Numbered from the stretch's first letter, positions 1-7,299 are shown. The stretch is DNA of 26,506 bases from CALKWS01 sp048594865 (GCA_048594865.1 JBMDWZ010000378.1:1-26506), one strand, 5' to 3'. The notes: generated by a model not told the origin, from the sequence alone. Numbers and translations: made by a program.

Positions 1-287
1 CGCACCACGCTATTTTTGTGCTTATGCATGGCCGGAACGTCGATGTCATGCAGCGATGCGCTGACGCCGAAGTTGCCAGCGTTGCGAACCATGTCTGCCA
101 CGTGCCCACTGTGTAAGAGCGACTTGGCAGGTACGCAGCCGCGGTGCAGGCACGTGCCGCCGATCTGGTCGGACTCCACCAGCGCCACCCGCAGGTCCAA
201 CTGGGCCGCGCGCAATGCTGCGGCGTAGCCGGCCGGACCGCCACCGAGCACCAAGAGATCGTAAGGCGATGAATCCGCTGCGCTCAC
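1..287 (-). CDS. lpdA: Dihydrolipoyl dehydrogenase, N-terminal part (cut by window edge)
   Basis: This is the first 95 residues of an FAD-dependent pyridine nucleotide-disulphide oxidoreductase. The N-terminus carries the Rossmann dinucleotide motif LGGGPAGYAAA and then GGTCLHRGCVPAK, the redox-active CxxxxC disulphide typical of E3, the lipoamide dehydrogenase of 2-oxoacid dehydrogenase complexes. The GTG start at 287 is chosen because a GAGGAGAGG ribosome-binding site lies just upstream and homologues begin a few residues before the Rossmann strand. The rest of the gene lies left of the window. Adjacency to leucyl aminopeptidase is, from memory, also seen in Streptomyces. Related flavoenzymes such as mycothione reductase share the fold, but the GGTCLHRGC context favours E3. 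Confidence 0.9.
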   Translation of the reverse strand, partial: MSAADSSPYDLLVLGGGPAGYAAALRAAQLDLRVALVESDQIGGTCLHRGCVPAKSLLHSGHVADMVRNAGNFGVSASLHDIDVPAMHKHKNSVV

Positions 288-419
288 GTACCTCTCCTCG
301 CACTGCGCCCGTTCGGCGCGTCACTGGCCTTCTATTTTGGCACTGCGCGGCGATCCTGCCCAATCGAGGTGCTGTGGCACTCATCGCGGCTGACCAGGCA
401 CCGACTACAACGCAATAGC

Positions 420-453
420 GCGCCCGCTGGCACCGGTTGGTACCAGCGGGCGC
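420..453 (-). terminator. Hairpin terminator of pepA
   Basis: Two 15-nt arms (420-434 and 439-453) pair with one mismatch around a GGTT loop. The hairpin starts 7 bp after the pepA stop codon. On the minus strand it is followed by a moderately T-rich stretch (TATTGCGTTGT), so it is a good rho-independent terminator candidate for a high-GC genome. Confidence 0.75.
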
Positions 454-459
454 GGAACG

Positions 460-1956
460 TTACTTCGCGGAGGCGTCCTGCAGCAGGCGCACCAACGTGC
501 GCACGCCCACTCCGGTCCCGCCGGTGTGCACGTAGTGGCGCGGTCCGCCCTCGTTAAAGGCCGGTCCGGCGATGTCCAAGTGCGCCCAGGGAGTCTCGCC
601 CACGAACTCCTTGAGGAACAGTCCGGCCACGAGCATCCCGCCGAAACGGTCACCGGTGTTGGCCATGTCCGCCACGCTGGACTTCAGCGACGGGCGCAGC
701 TCCGCCGGCAACGGCATCGGCCAGAACTCTTCACCGCTGGAATCGGCAGCAGCCACCACTTGCTCGCGTACCTCATCGATGCCCATCACGGCGCTGACCT
801 GATTACCCAGAGCAACCATTTGCGCTCCGGTCAGGGTGGCGATGTCGATGATGACGTCGGCGTTGTCCTCGGTGGCGCTGACTAGCGCGTCAGCCAGCAC
901 CAGGCGGCCTTCGGCGTCGGTATTCAGGACCTCAACGGTCTTGCCACCACGGATGGTGATGACGTCCGACGGGCGCTGTGCGGTTCCCGAGGGCATGTTC
1001 TCTGCCAGTGCCAGGTAACCGGTGACGGCGATCGGCAGTTTCAGTTCAGCCGCGGCGAGCACGGTGTGCAGCACCACGGCGGCTCCGGCCATATCCATCT
1101 TCATGGTTTCCATGGACTTGGCGGGCTTGATCGACAAGCCGCCGGAGTCGAACGTGATGCCCTTGCCCACCAGGGCGTAGTGCGACTTGGCACGAGCGGG
1201 GGAGTAGGTGAGCTTCACCATCCGGGGGCCGCGGGTGGAACCCTGACCCACGCCTACCAGGCCGCCGTAGCCACCCTTGCGCAGCGCGGCCTCATCGAGC
1301 ACCTCGACCCCGACCTTGGTGCCCTTGACCAAAGCGCGGGCCTCATCGGCGAAGGTCTCGGGGTACAGATCCTTCGGGGGAGCGTTGACCAGGTCGCGGG
1401 CGCCGTTGACGCCGGTGGCGACCACCTGCGCAGCGGCGATCGCGGCCTTGACGTCCTTGTTCTTGGCGTCGGTGCCCACGATGTTGACCCGCCCGGGAGC
1501 GGGGGACTCAGCGTCCTTGTAGCGGGTGAACTGGTAGGCCCCAAGCAGCGCGCCCTCAGCCGCAGCCTGTACGGACTGCGGGCTTGCGCCGTCGAGAAGG
1601 ATCGCGACGCTGTCAACGCCACCCAACTCGCGCACCGCGGCGCCAGCGGCGCGGCGGAGCTTCTCATCGGTCAGGTCCTCGGCAGCAGCTCCGAGCCCAA
1701 CGAACGCAACGGTCGAGGCCTTCAGGCCCGAGGGCGCCGGGATCTTGGTGACGGTGCCACTAGCCGCGCTAACGGACAGCGCCTTCAGCGCGTCGGTGAG
1801 CGCCTCGGTCACCTCTGCGGGCAGGGAGTCTGCACCGTGCAAGACGGCGGAATCCTCACCCGTGGCCAGGGTCACGATGAGCGCGTCGGTGGGTAGTTGG
1901 TCGGGCTTCTTGGAGTTCAGGATCAGTTCAGTCACGTGGTTCATCGTACTTTGCAA
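460..1956 (-). CDS. pepA: Leucyl aminopeptidase (M17 family)
   Basis: Cytosolic di-metal aminopeptidase that removes N-terminal residues from peptides. The protein has 498 residues, the usual M17 length: an N-terminal macro-like domain (about 1-165) and a C-terminal catalytic domain. Visible metal and catalytic residues are GKGITFDSGG (Lys265, Asp270), MKMDMAG (Asp288) and the signature NTDAEGRL (Asp347, Glu349, Arg351). Two starts are possible: TTG at 1956, with an AGGG ribosome-binding site 6 nt upstream, and ATG at 1944, which has no suitable site. I chose TTG, but the ATG would shorten the protein by only four residues. It is divergent from the membrane-protein gene at 1974, with only 17 bp between the two start codons. 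Confidence 0.95.
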   Translation of the reverse strand: MQSTMNHVTELILNSKKPDQLPTDALIVTLATGEDSAVLHGADSLPAEVTEALTDALKALSVSAASGTVTKIPAPSGLKASTVAFVGLGAAAEDLTDEKLRRAAGAAVRELGGVDSVAILLDGASPQSVQAAAEGALLGAYQFTRYKDAESPAPGRVNIVGTDAKNKDVKAAIAAAQVVATGVNGARDLVNAPPKDLYPETFADEARALVKGTKVGVEVLDEAALRKGGYGGLVGVGQGSTRGPRMVKLTYSPARAKSHYALVGKGITFDSGGLSIKPAKSMETMKMDMAGAAVVLHTVLAAAELKLPIAVTGYLALAENMPSGTAQRPSDVITIRGGKTVEVLNTDAEGRLVLADALVSATEDNADVIIDIATLTGAQMVALGNQVSAVMGIDEVREQVVAAADSSGEEFWPMPLPAELRPSLKSSVADMANTGDRFGGMLVAGLFLKEFVGETPWAHLDIAGPAFNEGGPRHYVHTGGTGVGVRTLVRLLQDASAK

Positions 1957-1960
1957 GCGC

Positions 1961-1966
1961 TACCCT
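1961..1966 (+). promoter_or_regulatory. Putative -10 element for a leaderless transcript of the 1974 gene
   Basis: TACCCT fits the actinobacterial TANNNT -10 pattern and lies 7 nt before the GTG at 1974. Transcription would then begin at or next to the start codon. No Shine-Dalgarno sequence is present. No clear -35 is visible. Confidence 0.5.
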
Positions 1967-1973
1967 GCTACGT

Positions 1974-2327
1974 GTGCTCGTCCTGACCTGGTGCGTCGGT
2001 TGTGTGAGCCTGGCCGTTGCGGGATGGTCCGGTGTGCACGCTGCGCGCAATCGCCCCGTCACCGTTGCCCAACTGTTGGGCGCCGGTCTGGTTGCCGTGA
2101 TGATCCTGATCCAGATGATCACTGCCGGCGTGTTGCTGGCCGGTGGGCACAGCACCGACGCGGTATTGCTGTGGGGGTACCTGCTGACTGCGTTAGTCCT
2201 GGTCCCGGCCGCTGGCTGGTGGGCGCTGATGGACACCAGCCGGTGGAGTTCGGTAGTGATGCTGGTGGCAGCGTTTACGGTCGCGATCCTGCAGTTGCGG
2301 ATCGCTCAAATCTGGAGCATGGGATGA
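1974..2327 (+). CDS. Small four-helix integral membrane protein, function unknown
   Basis: A 117-residue hydrophobic protein with about four predicted transmembrane segments (roughly residues 3-23, 29-56, 63-86 and 90-114) separated by very short loops. I do not recognise the family. The GTG start at 1974 is supported by the -10-like TACCCT 7 nt upstream (leaderless arrangement) and by the lack of room before the divergent pepA start. The stop overlaps the next start codon as ATGA, so the two membrane proteins are almost certainly co-translated. They may form a complex or be functionally linked, which is inference only. Confidence 0.75.
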   Translation: MLVLTWCVGCVSLAVAGWSGVHAARNRPVTVAQLLGAGLVAVMILIQMITAGVLLAGGHSTDAVLLWGYLLTALVLVPAAGWWALMDTSRWSSVVMLVAAFTVAILQLRIAQIWSMG

Positions 2328-2758
2328 CTCAGGACCTCGAAGACACTCGCCGGCCGGCATTCGGTTGGGGCCGGGTCCTGATCGTGATCTACGCGATATT
2401 TGCGGTGTCGGCCACCGCCCGGTCCGCAGTGCAACTGATCCGCAACGCGGGCGAAGCGCCATTGGCTTACGGCCTGTCCGCCTTGGCGGCCGTGGTGTAC
2501 GTGGTGGCGACCATCGCGCTAGCGCATAACGGGCGACGGTGGCGCAAGGTCGGCTGGACCGCGGTGATCATCGAACTCCTCGGAGTGATCACCGTGGGCA
2601 CGCTCTCACTCGTCGAACCACAAATGTTCCCCGAGGCCACCGTGTGGTCCTCATTCGGCGCCGGGTACGGCTTCGTGCCAGCGGTGCTGCCGATTCTCGG
2701 CCTGGTGTGGCTGTGGTGGTCGCGTCCGGCCCGGCTCGCCGGCGCCTCACGCGGTTAA
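2324..2758 (+). CDS. Four-helix integral membrane protein, function unknown
   Basis: A 144-residue protein whose ATG overlaps the preceding stop by four bases (ATGA). About four hydrophobic helices are visible: near residues 15-37, a helix around LAYGLSALAAVVYVV, one around VIIELLGVITVG, and a C-terminal one rich in Trp (LGLVWLWW). A short charged N-terminus and the RRWRK loop suggest the usual positive-inside orientation. It resembles uncharacterised actinobacterial membrane proteins found near pyrD, but I cannot assign a function. It lies 51 bp upstream of pyrD on the same strand and may share its transcript. Confidence 0.85.
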   Translation: MTQDLEDTRRPAFGWGRVLIVIYAIFAVSATARSAVQLIRNAGEAPLAYGLSALAAVVYVVATIALAHNGRRWRKVGWTAVIIELLGVITVGTLSLVEPQMFPEATVWSSFGAGYGFVPAVLPILGLVWLWWSRPARLAGASRG

Positions 2759-2809
2759 GTTCACGCCACCACAGGCCAGCACAGCCCTCGACCCACTGGA
2801 GAACAAGCC

Positions 2810-3850
2810 ATGACCGACGCCGTGACCGCCGCCTATCGGCTGCTGTTCAACCGGGCACTGACCAAGGTCGACGCCGAGAAGGCTCATCACGGCGCGGCCA
2901 GCCTGATCACCCTGGCTGGCAAGGTTGCCCCGCTTCGGATGGCGCTGAGCGCCGCCACCCGGCCGCGCGCCAACTCGGCGCCCAGGGAGATATCCAGGCG
3001 CACAGAGCTTTTCGGCCGCACCCTGAGTGGGCCGGTCGGACTAGCCGCTGGATTCGACAAGAACGCCACCATGGCCGCGGGGTTGGACGCGCTCGGGTTT
3101 GCATTCGTTGAGGTGGGCACGGTGACCGCGCACCCGCAGCCGGGAAACGACCGGCCCCGGCTGATGCGTCTGGTGCAGGAGCGCTCATTGGTGAACCGAA
3201 TGGGGTTCAACAACGACGGCGCACGGGTGGTGGCCGGGCGGCTGCGGGCGCTCCGTCAGACCCCAGCCGGGCGGCGCATGGTCCTGGGCGTGAACATCGG
3301 AAAGTCCAAGGTGACCCCCGCTGCCTCAGCGCAACAGGACTATGCCTTCAGTGCCAAACTCTTGGCTCCGTTCGCGGACTACCTAGTAGTGAACGTGTCC
3401 TCACCCAACACCCCCGGGCTGCGCGACCTGCAGCAGGTCCGATCCCTTGCCCCGATTCTGCGCGGTGTGCGGGATGCTGCCGCGGCCGGTGCGGCCCGCG
3501 AAGTACCGGTGCTGGTGAAGATCGCCCCCGACCTAGCCGACGACGACGTAGACGCGGTGGCCGATCTGGTGACGGAATTGGGGCTGGCCGGGGTGGTCGC
3601 CGCCAACACTACGATCAAGCACAACCACGGCGCCGGCGGGCTCTCCGGCCCGGTCCTAATGGAGCGCGGGGTGCAGATCGTGGCGCGGTTGCGCCAGCGA
3701 TTGGGAGCCGGAGCGGTGATCATCGGCGTCGGCGGGATCACCACCCGGCGCGACGTCAACACCTACCTCAAGGCCGGCGCGAACGCCGTGCAGGCCTACA
3801 CCCAGTTCGTCTACGAGGGACCCTCGTGGCCCGCACGTTTGAACGGCTGA
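2810..3850 (+). CDS. pyrD: Dihydroorotate dehydrogenase (quinone), class 2
   Basis: Catalyses the fourth step of pyrimidine synthesis, oxidising dihydroorotate to orotate with FMN and passing electrons to the membrane quinone pool. The 346-residue length and the N-terminal helical extension (about 1-45) identify the membrane-associated class 2 type. Visible motifs are GLAAGFDKNA (78-87), NRMGFNNDG (129-137), NVSSPNTPGLR with the catalytic serine (195-205), the VLVKIAPD strand, and the C-terminal phosphate-binding GVGGI followed by GANAVQAYT. The ATG at 2810 has a GGAG ribosome-binding site 8 nt upstream. The gene follows two small membrane-protein genes and converges with the DUF3043 gene across 23 bp. 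Confidence 0.97.
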   Translation: MTDAVTAAYRLLFNRALTKVDAEKAHHGAASLITLAGKVAPLRMALSAATRPRANSAPREISRRTELFGRTLSGPVGLAAGFDKNATMAAGLDALGFAFVEVGTVTAHPQPGNDRPRLMRLVQERSLVNRMGFNNDGARVVAGRLRALRQTPAGRRMVLGVNIGKSKVTPAASAQQDYAFSAKLLAPFADYLVVNVSSPNTPGLRDLQQVRSLAPILRGVRDAAAAGAAREVPVLVKIAPDLADDDVDAVADLVTELGLAGVVAANTTIKHNHGAGGLSGPVLMERGVQIVARLRQRLGAGAVIIGVGGITTRRDVNTYLKAGANAVQAYTQFVYEGPSWPARLNG

Positions 3851-3868
3851 GCTAGCTGAACGGCTGAG
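3840..3868. repeat. 12-bp direct repeat across the pyrD stop
   Basis: TGAACGGCTGAG occurs at 3840-3851, containing the last codons and stop of pyrD, and again at 3857-3868. The period is 17 bp. It looks like a small tandem duplication of the gene's 3' end. No terminator hairpin is obvious between the two convergent genes. Confidence 0.7.
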
Positions 3869-3873
3869 AGAAA

Positions 3874-4470
3874 CTAAACCGGGTACTCGCCGCGCTTCAC
3901 CTGCGGACGGGGGATGCGCATCCGGCGCAGGTAGAACGCCCGGAACACGATGTACAGCAGCGGCCCACGGCCGAGTTTCTCGGCCCCGAACTTCTCCCGC
4001 GCCTTGCCGCGCACCCGGAAGCCCAGAATGACGGCGTCCAGAATGGCCATGAAGATCAGCACGTAGGCGGTCAGAATGACCGTGATGAGCAGCTGCAGAT
4101 ACTGCGGGAACAGGTTTCCGGCCAGCAGCACCAGGATCACCGCAACCGCGGCCGGGAGGAACAACTCACCGGGGGACCAGCGGGCATCGACGTAATCGCG
4201 CATGTACCGGCGGGCGGGGCCGCGGTGCTGCAGCGGCATTTTGGCCTCATCGCCATCCATCATCGCCTGCTGCTGCTCACGCCGGGCCTTGGCGAACTGC
4301 TCCCGCTGGGCACGGCGAGCCGCGCCACGGTCGTTGGGAACTAACGGGCGCTTGTTCTTTGCCTCCGCGTCGGCCCGCTTCGGGGTCGGGCGGCCCTTGC
4401 GACCACTGACATCGGTCGGGGGAGCCTGCTCCGGCTCCGGCGGCGGCGGTACTTTGCTACGTCCAAACAC
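3874..4470 (-). CDS. DUF3043 family membrane protein
   Basis: This 198-residue protein matches the actinobacterial DUF3043 family: a highly charged, Pro/Lys/Arg-rich N-terminus (about 1-90, including AARRAQREQ and QQQAMMDGDE), then two hydrophobic helices (about 103-121 and 126-150), and a basic C-terminal tail with FRAFYLRRMRIPRPQ. The function is not known. The start is the GTG at 4470, because an ATG five bases upstream is out of frame and a -10-like TACCCT lies only 6 nt before the GTG, pointing to a leaderless transcript. It is divergent from the glycerate-kinase-like gene. From memory, Rv2206 of M. tuberculosis holds a comparable position. Confidence 0.9.
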   Translation of the reverse strand: MFGRSKVPPPPEPEQAPPTDVSGRKGRPTPKRADAEAKNKRPLVPNDRGAARRAQREQFAKARREQQQAMMDGDEAKMPLQHRGPARRYMRDYVDARWSPGELFLPAAVAVILVLLAGNLFPQYLQLLITVILTAYVLIFMAILDAVILGFRVRGKAREKFGAEKLGRGPLLYIVFRAFYLRRMRIPRPQVKRGEYPV

Positions 4471-4476
4471 CCCATA

Positions 4477-4482
4477 AGGGTA
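4477..4482 (-). promoter_or_regulatory. Putative -10 element for a leaderless DUF3043 transcript
   Basis: TACCCT on the minus strand ends 6 nt before the GTG at 4470, and there is no Shine-Dalgarno sequence. The same hexamer and spacing occur before the gene at 1974. Confidence 0.5.
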
Positions 4483-4572
4483 CTGGCCGTTTCAGGGTCC
4501 CGGTGCTGACAGCAGCGCCCTGTTGCGGTGGGGTGTGCCACGCGCCGTGTTCAAATGCCGGCACACCTGGGC

Positions 4573-4578
4573 CACAAT
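4573..4578 (+). promoter_or_regulatory. Putative -10 element for the glycerate-kinase-like gene
   Basis: CACAAT ends 6 nt before the GTG at 4585, a leaderless-type spacing. It is a weaker match to TANNNT than the others. The alternative is that AGAGAC serves as a poor ribosome-binding site. Confidence 0.35.
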
Positions 4579-4584
4579 AGAGAC

Positions 4585-5760
4585 GTGCGAGTGCTGATAG
4601 CCCCAGACCACTTCGGTGGCAATCTCACCGCTACCCAAGCAACCGAGGCGTTGGCCGGTAGTTGGCTGGAGGCCGGTCACGAGGTGATCCGGGCGCCCAT
4701 GAGCGATGGTGCTCGTGGCCTGGTTGACGCGGTGTACGCGGCTCGCGGCGGGACCTTGCACGCACCCGGCGTACCCGACGCCAGCGGCGCGCAGGTGCCA
4801 GCGGCGCTGTTACACGTTGAGTCCCACCTGGCAGCACACCATGGTGGAACTGCATACTTCGAAATCGCCCCGATACTTGGCCCCGATTCAGTCCAGGCAC
4901 CCGACGACTCAGACGACCGCCGCGCAGACGCCCTAGCCGAGTCCGGAAGTAGCGCCGGAGTGGGGCACCTATTGCTGGCGGCAATCAGAACAGGTGCTTC
5001 CCGGATTGTGATCGGAGCCGGCGCCAGCCCGACCCACGATGCCGGCGCGGGCATGCTGCAGGTACTGGCTGATGACGCCGGCCTGGCAGACCCGATCACT
5101 GACCTCGCGCAGTTGCGGGCCTCGCTGGGAGGCCTCGAGCTGATCGTGGCGGCCGCCCGTGACTACCCGCTGCTGGGATTGCACGGCGCTGGCGCGGGCC
5201 TCACCGAATTCGGCATCAGCGGCCAACGCGCCCAAGACCTCGAGAAGCGCACAGCCGATCGGGCGCACCGGATGGCCGCGCGAGCGCAGGAGTTGCCCGA
5301 AACTCGGACCATGCTGATGGGACCGGCCGAGTCACCCAAACCCAACGGCGCCCACACCGGAGTAGGCGGCGGAGTCGGCTTCGCCCTGGCCCTATTGGGC
5401 GCCCGGCTACTGCCCGGATCACAGCTCGTGGCCGGCGAGGTTGGACTGAGGCGCAGCGTGGACAACGTGGACCTGGTCCTCACCGGCACCGATTCCGTCG
5501 ACGGTGAAGCGCTGCACACCGGGGTGATCGCCACCCTTGGTGAGGTGGCCGCAGAAGCCGGGGTCGCCGTCGTCGTCCTGGGAAACACCGTGCTCGCCAA
5601 CCGCCGCGAACTTGCCCAAGTGGGGGTCTCGGCGGCCTACCCGGTGATCGACACGCCATTGTCACCCGGCACCACCCCGCGCCCGGCGCAGCCCGCGTCA
5701 CCAGCGCAGGCGCTGGCGACCCGAGGGGCCCGCCTGATGCGCAATTGGGCCACCGGTTAA
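4585..5760 (+). CDS. Glycerate kinase-like protein with degenerate active-site motifs
   Basis: The 391-residue protein has the type I glycerate kinase fold signature: it starts with VRVLIAPDHFGGNLTA, has the central IVIGAGASPTHDAGAG, a glycine-rich VGGGVGFALALLGARL and DLVLTGTDSVDGEALH. Each motif departs from the canonical form as I know it. The lysine of DSFKGSLSA is Gly, ADGGEG is SDGARG, GGSATNDGG is GASPTHDAG, and TGEGR is TGTDS. Catalysis may therefore be altered or lost. The GTG at 4585 is chosen because family members begin two or three residues before IAPD. From memory, the counterpart Rv2205c also lies beside the erpA homologue Rv2204c, so the pairing is conserved. Confidence 0.8.
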   Translation: MRVLIAPDHFGGNLTATQATEALAGSWLEAGHEVIRAPMSDGARGLVDAVYAARGGTLHAPGVPDASGAQVPAALLHVESHLAAHHGGTAYFEIAPILGPDSVQAPDDSDDRRADALAESGSSAGVGHLLLAAIRTGASRIVIGAGASPTHDAGAGMLQVLADDAGLADPITDLAQLRASLGGLELIVAAARDYPLLGLHGAGAGLTEFGISGQRAQDLEKRTADRAHRMAARAQELPETRTMLMGPAESPKPNGAHTGVGGGVGFALALLGARLLPGSQLVAGEVGLRRSVDNVDLVLTGTDSVDGEALHTGVIATLGEVAAEAGVAVVVLGNTVLANRRELAQVGVSAAYPVIDTPLSPGTTPRPAQPASPAQALATRGARLMRNWATG

Positions 5761-5770
5761 GTCCGATCCT

Positions 5771-5801
5771 GGCGCGCTGGGAACAAAGGCCAGCAGGCGC
5801 C
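5771..5801 (+). terminator. Hairpin after the glycerate-kinase-like gene
   Basis: GGCGCGCTGG (5771-5780) pairs with CCAGC and GCGCC (5790-5801) around a 9-nt loop, with a 2-nt bulge. It begins 10 bp after the stop codon. There is no T-run, so it is a plausible but weak terminator. Confidence 0.45.
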
Positions 5802-5805
5802 GCGT

Positions 5806-5811
5806 TACAGT
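5806..5811 (+). promoter_or_regulatory. Putative erpA -10 element
   Basis: TACAGT lies just after the preceding hairpin and about 50 bp before the erpA start, giving a short 5' leader of about 45 nt. The -35 region has no recognisable consensus. Confidence 0.4.
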
Positions 5812-5863
5812 GGTGAGTAACGACCGCGAACAGCGGTTACCCACGCGAGCTTGAGAGACGATG

Positions 5864-6217
5864 ATGAGCCAAACCACTGAAGACGAACTCACCCACGAGG
5901 TGCTCCTGACCGATGTGGCGGCGTCAAAGGTACGCGCCCTGCTTGAGCAGGAAGGCCGCGACGACCTTCGGCTCCGAGTGGCCGTGCAGCCCGGCGGCTG
6001 CTCCGGCCTGATCTACCAACTCTACTTCGACGAACGATTCCTCGACGGTGACGCCGTGCGCGACTTCGAAGGCGTCGAAGTGATCGTGGACAAGATGAGC
6101 GTGCCCTACGTCACCGGCGCGACGATCGACTTCGCAGACACCATCGAAAAGCAGGGGTTCACGATCGACAACCCCAACGCTGGTGGCTCCTGCGCGTGTG
6201 GGGACTCGTTCCACTGA
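5864..6217 (+). CDS. erpA: Iron-sulphur cluster insertion protein, A-type carrier
   Basis: This 117-residue A-type carrier accepts Fe-S clusters from the assembly machinery and delivers them to apo-proteins. The three conserved cluster-binding cysteines are visible: Cys46 in QPGGCSGLIY, and Cys110 and Cys112 in GGSCACGDSF at the C-terminus. Tandem ATG codons occur at 5861 and 5864. The GAGAG ribosome-binding site is 3 nt from the first and 6 nt from the second, so I chose the second. The stop overlaps the FKBP lipoprotein start by 22 nt. The nearby Rieske protein and other Fe-S enzymes of respiration are plausible clients, but that is inference. Confidence 0.95.
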   Translation: MSQTTEDELTHEVLLTDVAASKVRALLEQEGRDDLRLRVAVQPGGCSGLIYQLYFDERFLDGDAVRDFEGVEVIVDKMSVPYVTGATIDFADTIEKQGFTIDNPNAGGSCACGDSFH

Positions 6218-7224
6218 GCGCGCGCACCCGGCTGGTGCGTGGCCTGGCCGCCAGCACCGCCGCACTGTTGCTCTTGGCTGCCTGCGCGCAGGACGACAAC
6301 GGGGGCGACGACGGCACCGGCGGTGAGAACGGAAGCGAAAACGGCAGCGACGAGGCGCCAGCAGGCGACGTCGAGATGCCCGAAGCGGCCCCGGACTTCG
6401 GTGCCGACGCGGCGATCACGTTCCCAGACGCCGAACCGCCGGCCGGCCTGGAAGTCGAGGTGCTCTACGAGGGCGACGGCGACATGGTGGCCCCCGAGGC
6501 GGCGGTCCTGGCGAACTACGCCGGGCACGTGTGGGGCGAAGACACGCCCTTCGACTCCTCCTTCGAACGTGGCGCGCCGACGATGTTCTCCCTGACCGGA
6601 GTGGTGCAAGGGTGGAGTGACGGGATTCCCGAGCACCCCATCGGTAGCCGGTTGATGATCTCCATTCCCCCGGAGCTCGGATACGGGCCCAGTGGCGGTA
6701 ACGCCAACGCGGGAATCGGCGCCGAAGACACCATCGTGTTCCTGGTGGACCTGCACGCCGCGGCGAACCCCGAGCAGACGGGCTCGGCCGATGCGGAAAT
6801 CGTGGCGGACCTCGATGAGTTGCCCGTGGAGATCGACGGCGAACCGGGTGAACCGGCAACCGTTAGCGTCCGCGACGGCGAAGAAGAATCCAGCGAGCCA
6901 ACTTTTGAACTGATTGCCCAGGGTTCCGGACCGCCGCTGGCCGAAGGTGACTCCGCCGCCTTCGCCTACTCGCTCACCACCTGGGACAACGCCGAGAGCG
7001 AGAGTTCCTGGCCGCAGATTTCAGAATCGGGACCGCCGGCCGAGGTCGGTCAGATGGGGATGGGGCAGTGGTACGACCTACTCCTTGAGGTTCCGGTGGG
7101 ATCGCGCGCGCTGATCACGCTCCCAGGTAGCGAACAGGGACCGGGGTTGGCGATCGTGACCGACGTGGTGCTGTCGGACGCCGATGCCGGCGATGAGACC
7201 GATAGTGAGACCGACTCCGAGTAA
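6196..7224 (+). CDS. Lipoprotein with tandem FKBP-type peptidyl-prolyl isomerase domains
   Basis: A 342-residue exported lipoprotein: an Arg-containing n-region, a hydrophobic core ending in the lipobox LLAAC (Cys29), and then an Asp/Gly/Asn-rich linker. A recognisable FKBP domain follows (about 82-190: ANYAGHVWGEDTPFDSS, VVQGWSDGIP, GSRLMISIPPELGYG, IVFLVDL). A second, more divergent copy follows (about 235-330: FAYSLTTWDN, WYDLLLEVPVGSRALITLP, IVTDVVL). It should act outside the cell membrane in folding of exported proteins. The GTG at 6196 overlaps the end of erpA; an alternative GTG at 6235 would leave a very short signal peptide. Its position directly before ctaC makes a role in assembling exported oxidase domains possible but unproven. 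Confidence 0.88.
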   Translation: MWGLVPLSARTRLVRGLAASTAALLLLAACAQDDNGGDDGTGGENGSENGSDEAPAGDVEMPEAAPDFGADAAITFPDAEPPAGLEVEVLYEGDGDMVAPEAAVLANYAGHVWGEDTPFDSSFERGAPTMFSLTGVVQGWSDGIPEHPIGSRLMISIPPELGYGPSGGNANAGIGAEDTIVFLVDLHAAANPEQTGSADAEIVADLDELPVEIDGEPGEPATVSVRDGEEESSEPTFELIAQGSGPPLAEGDSAAFAYSLTTWDNAESESSWPQISESGPPAEVGQMGMGQWYDLLLEVPVGSRALITLPGSEQGPGLAIVTDVVLSDADAGDETDSETDSE

Positions 7225-7236
7225 TCCTTCTCACCA

Positions 7237-7270
7237 CTGCGGGCCGTCCGGTATTCCGGGCGGCCCGCAG
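7237..7270 (+). terminator. Strong hairpin terminator after the FKBP gene
   Basis: Arms at 7237-7251 and 7256-7270 form a 15-bp stem with one G-U wobble and a TATT loop, 12 bp after the stop codon. No long T-run follows, as is common in actinobacteria. Confidence 0.8.
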
Positions 7271-7299
7271 TCGTCTGGACTTCAAGAACCGGTCTGCCT

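Noticed and set aside
305..319. GCGCC-N5-GGCGC inverted repeat before lpdA as a riboswitch or operator
   Set aside because: A 5-bp GC-only stem is expected by chance in DNA of this composition.
1066..1896. Plus-strand open frame of 276 codons opposite pepA
   Set aside because: It is a shadow of pepA; Gly/His/Leu-rich composition and no motifs.
1745..2323. Upstream extension of the second small membrane-protein gene
   Set aside because: The extension runs antisense into pepA and through the first membrane-protein gene. The ATGA overlap at 2324 is the natural start.
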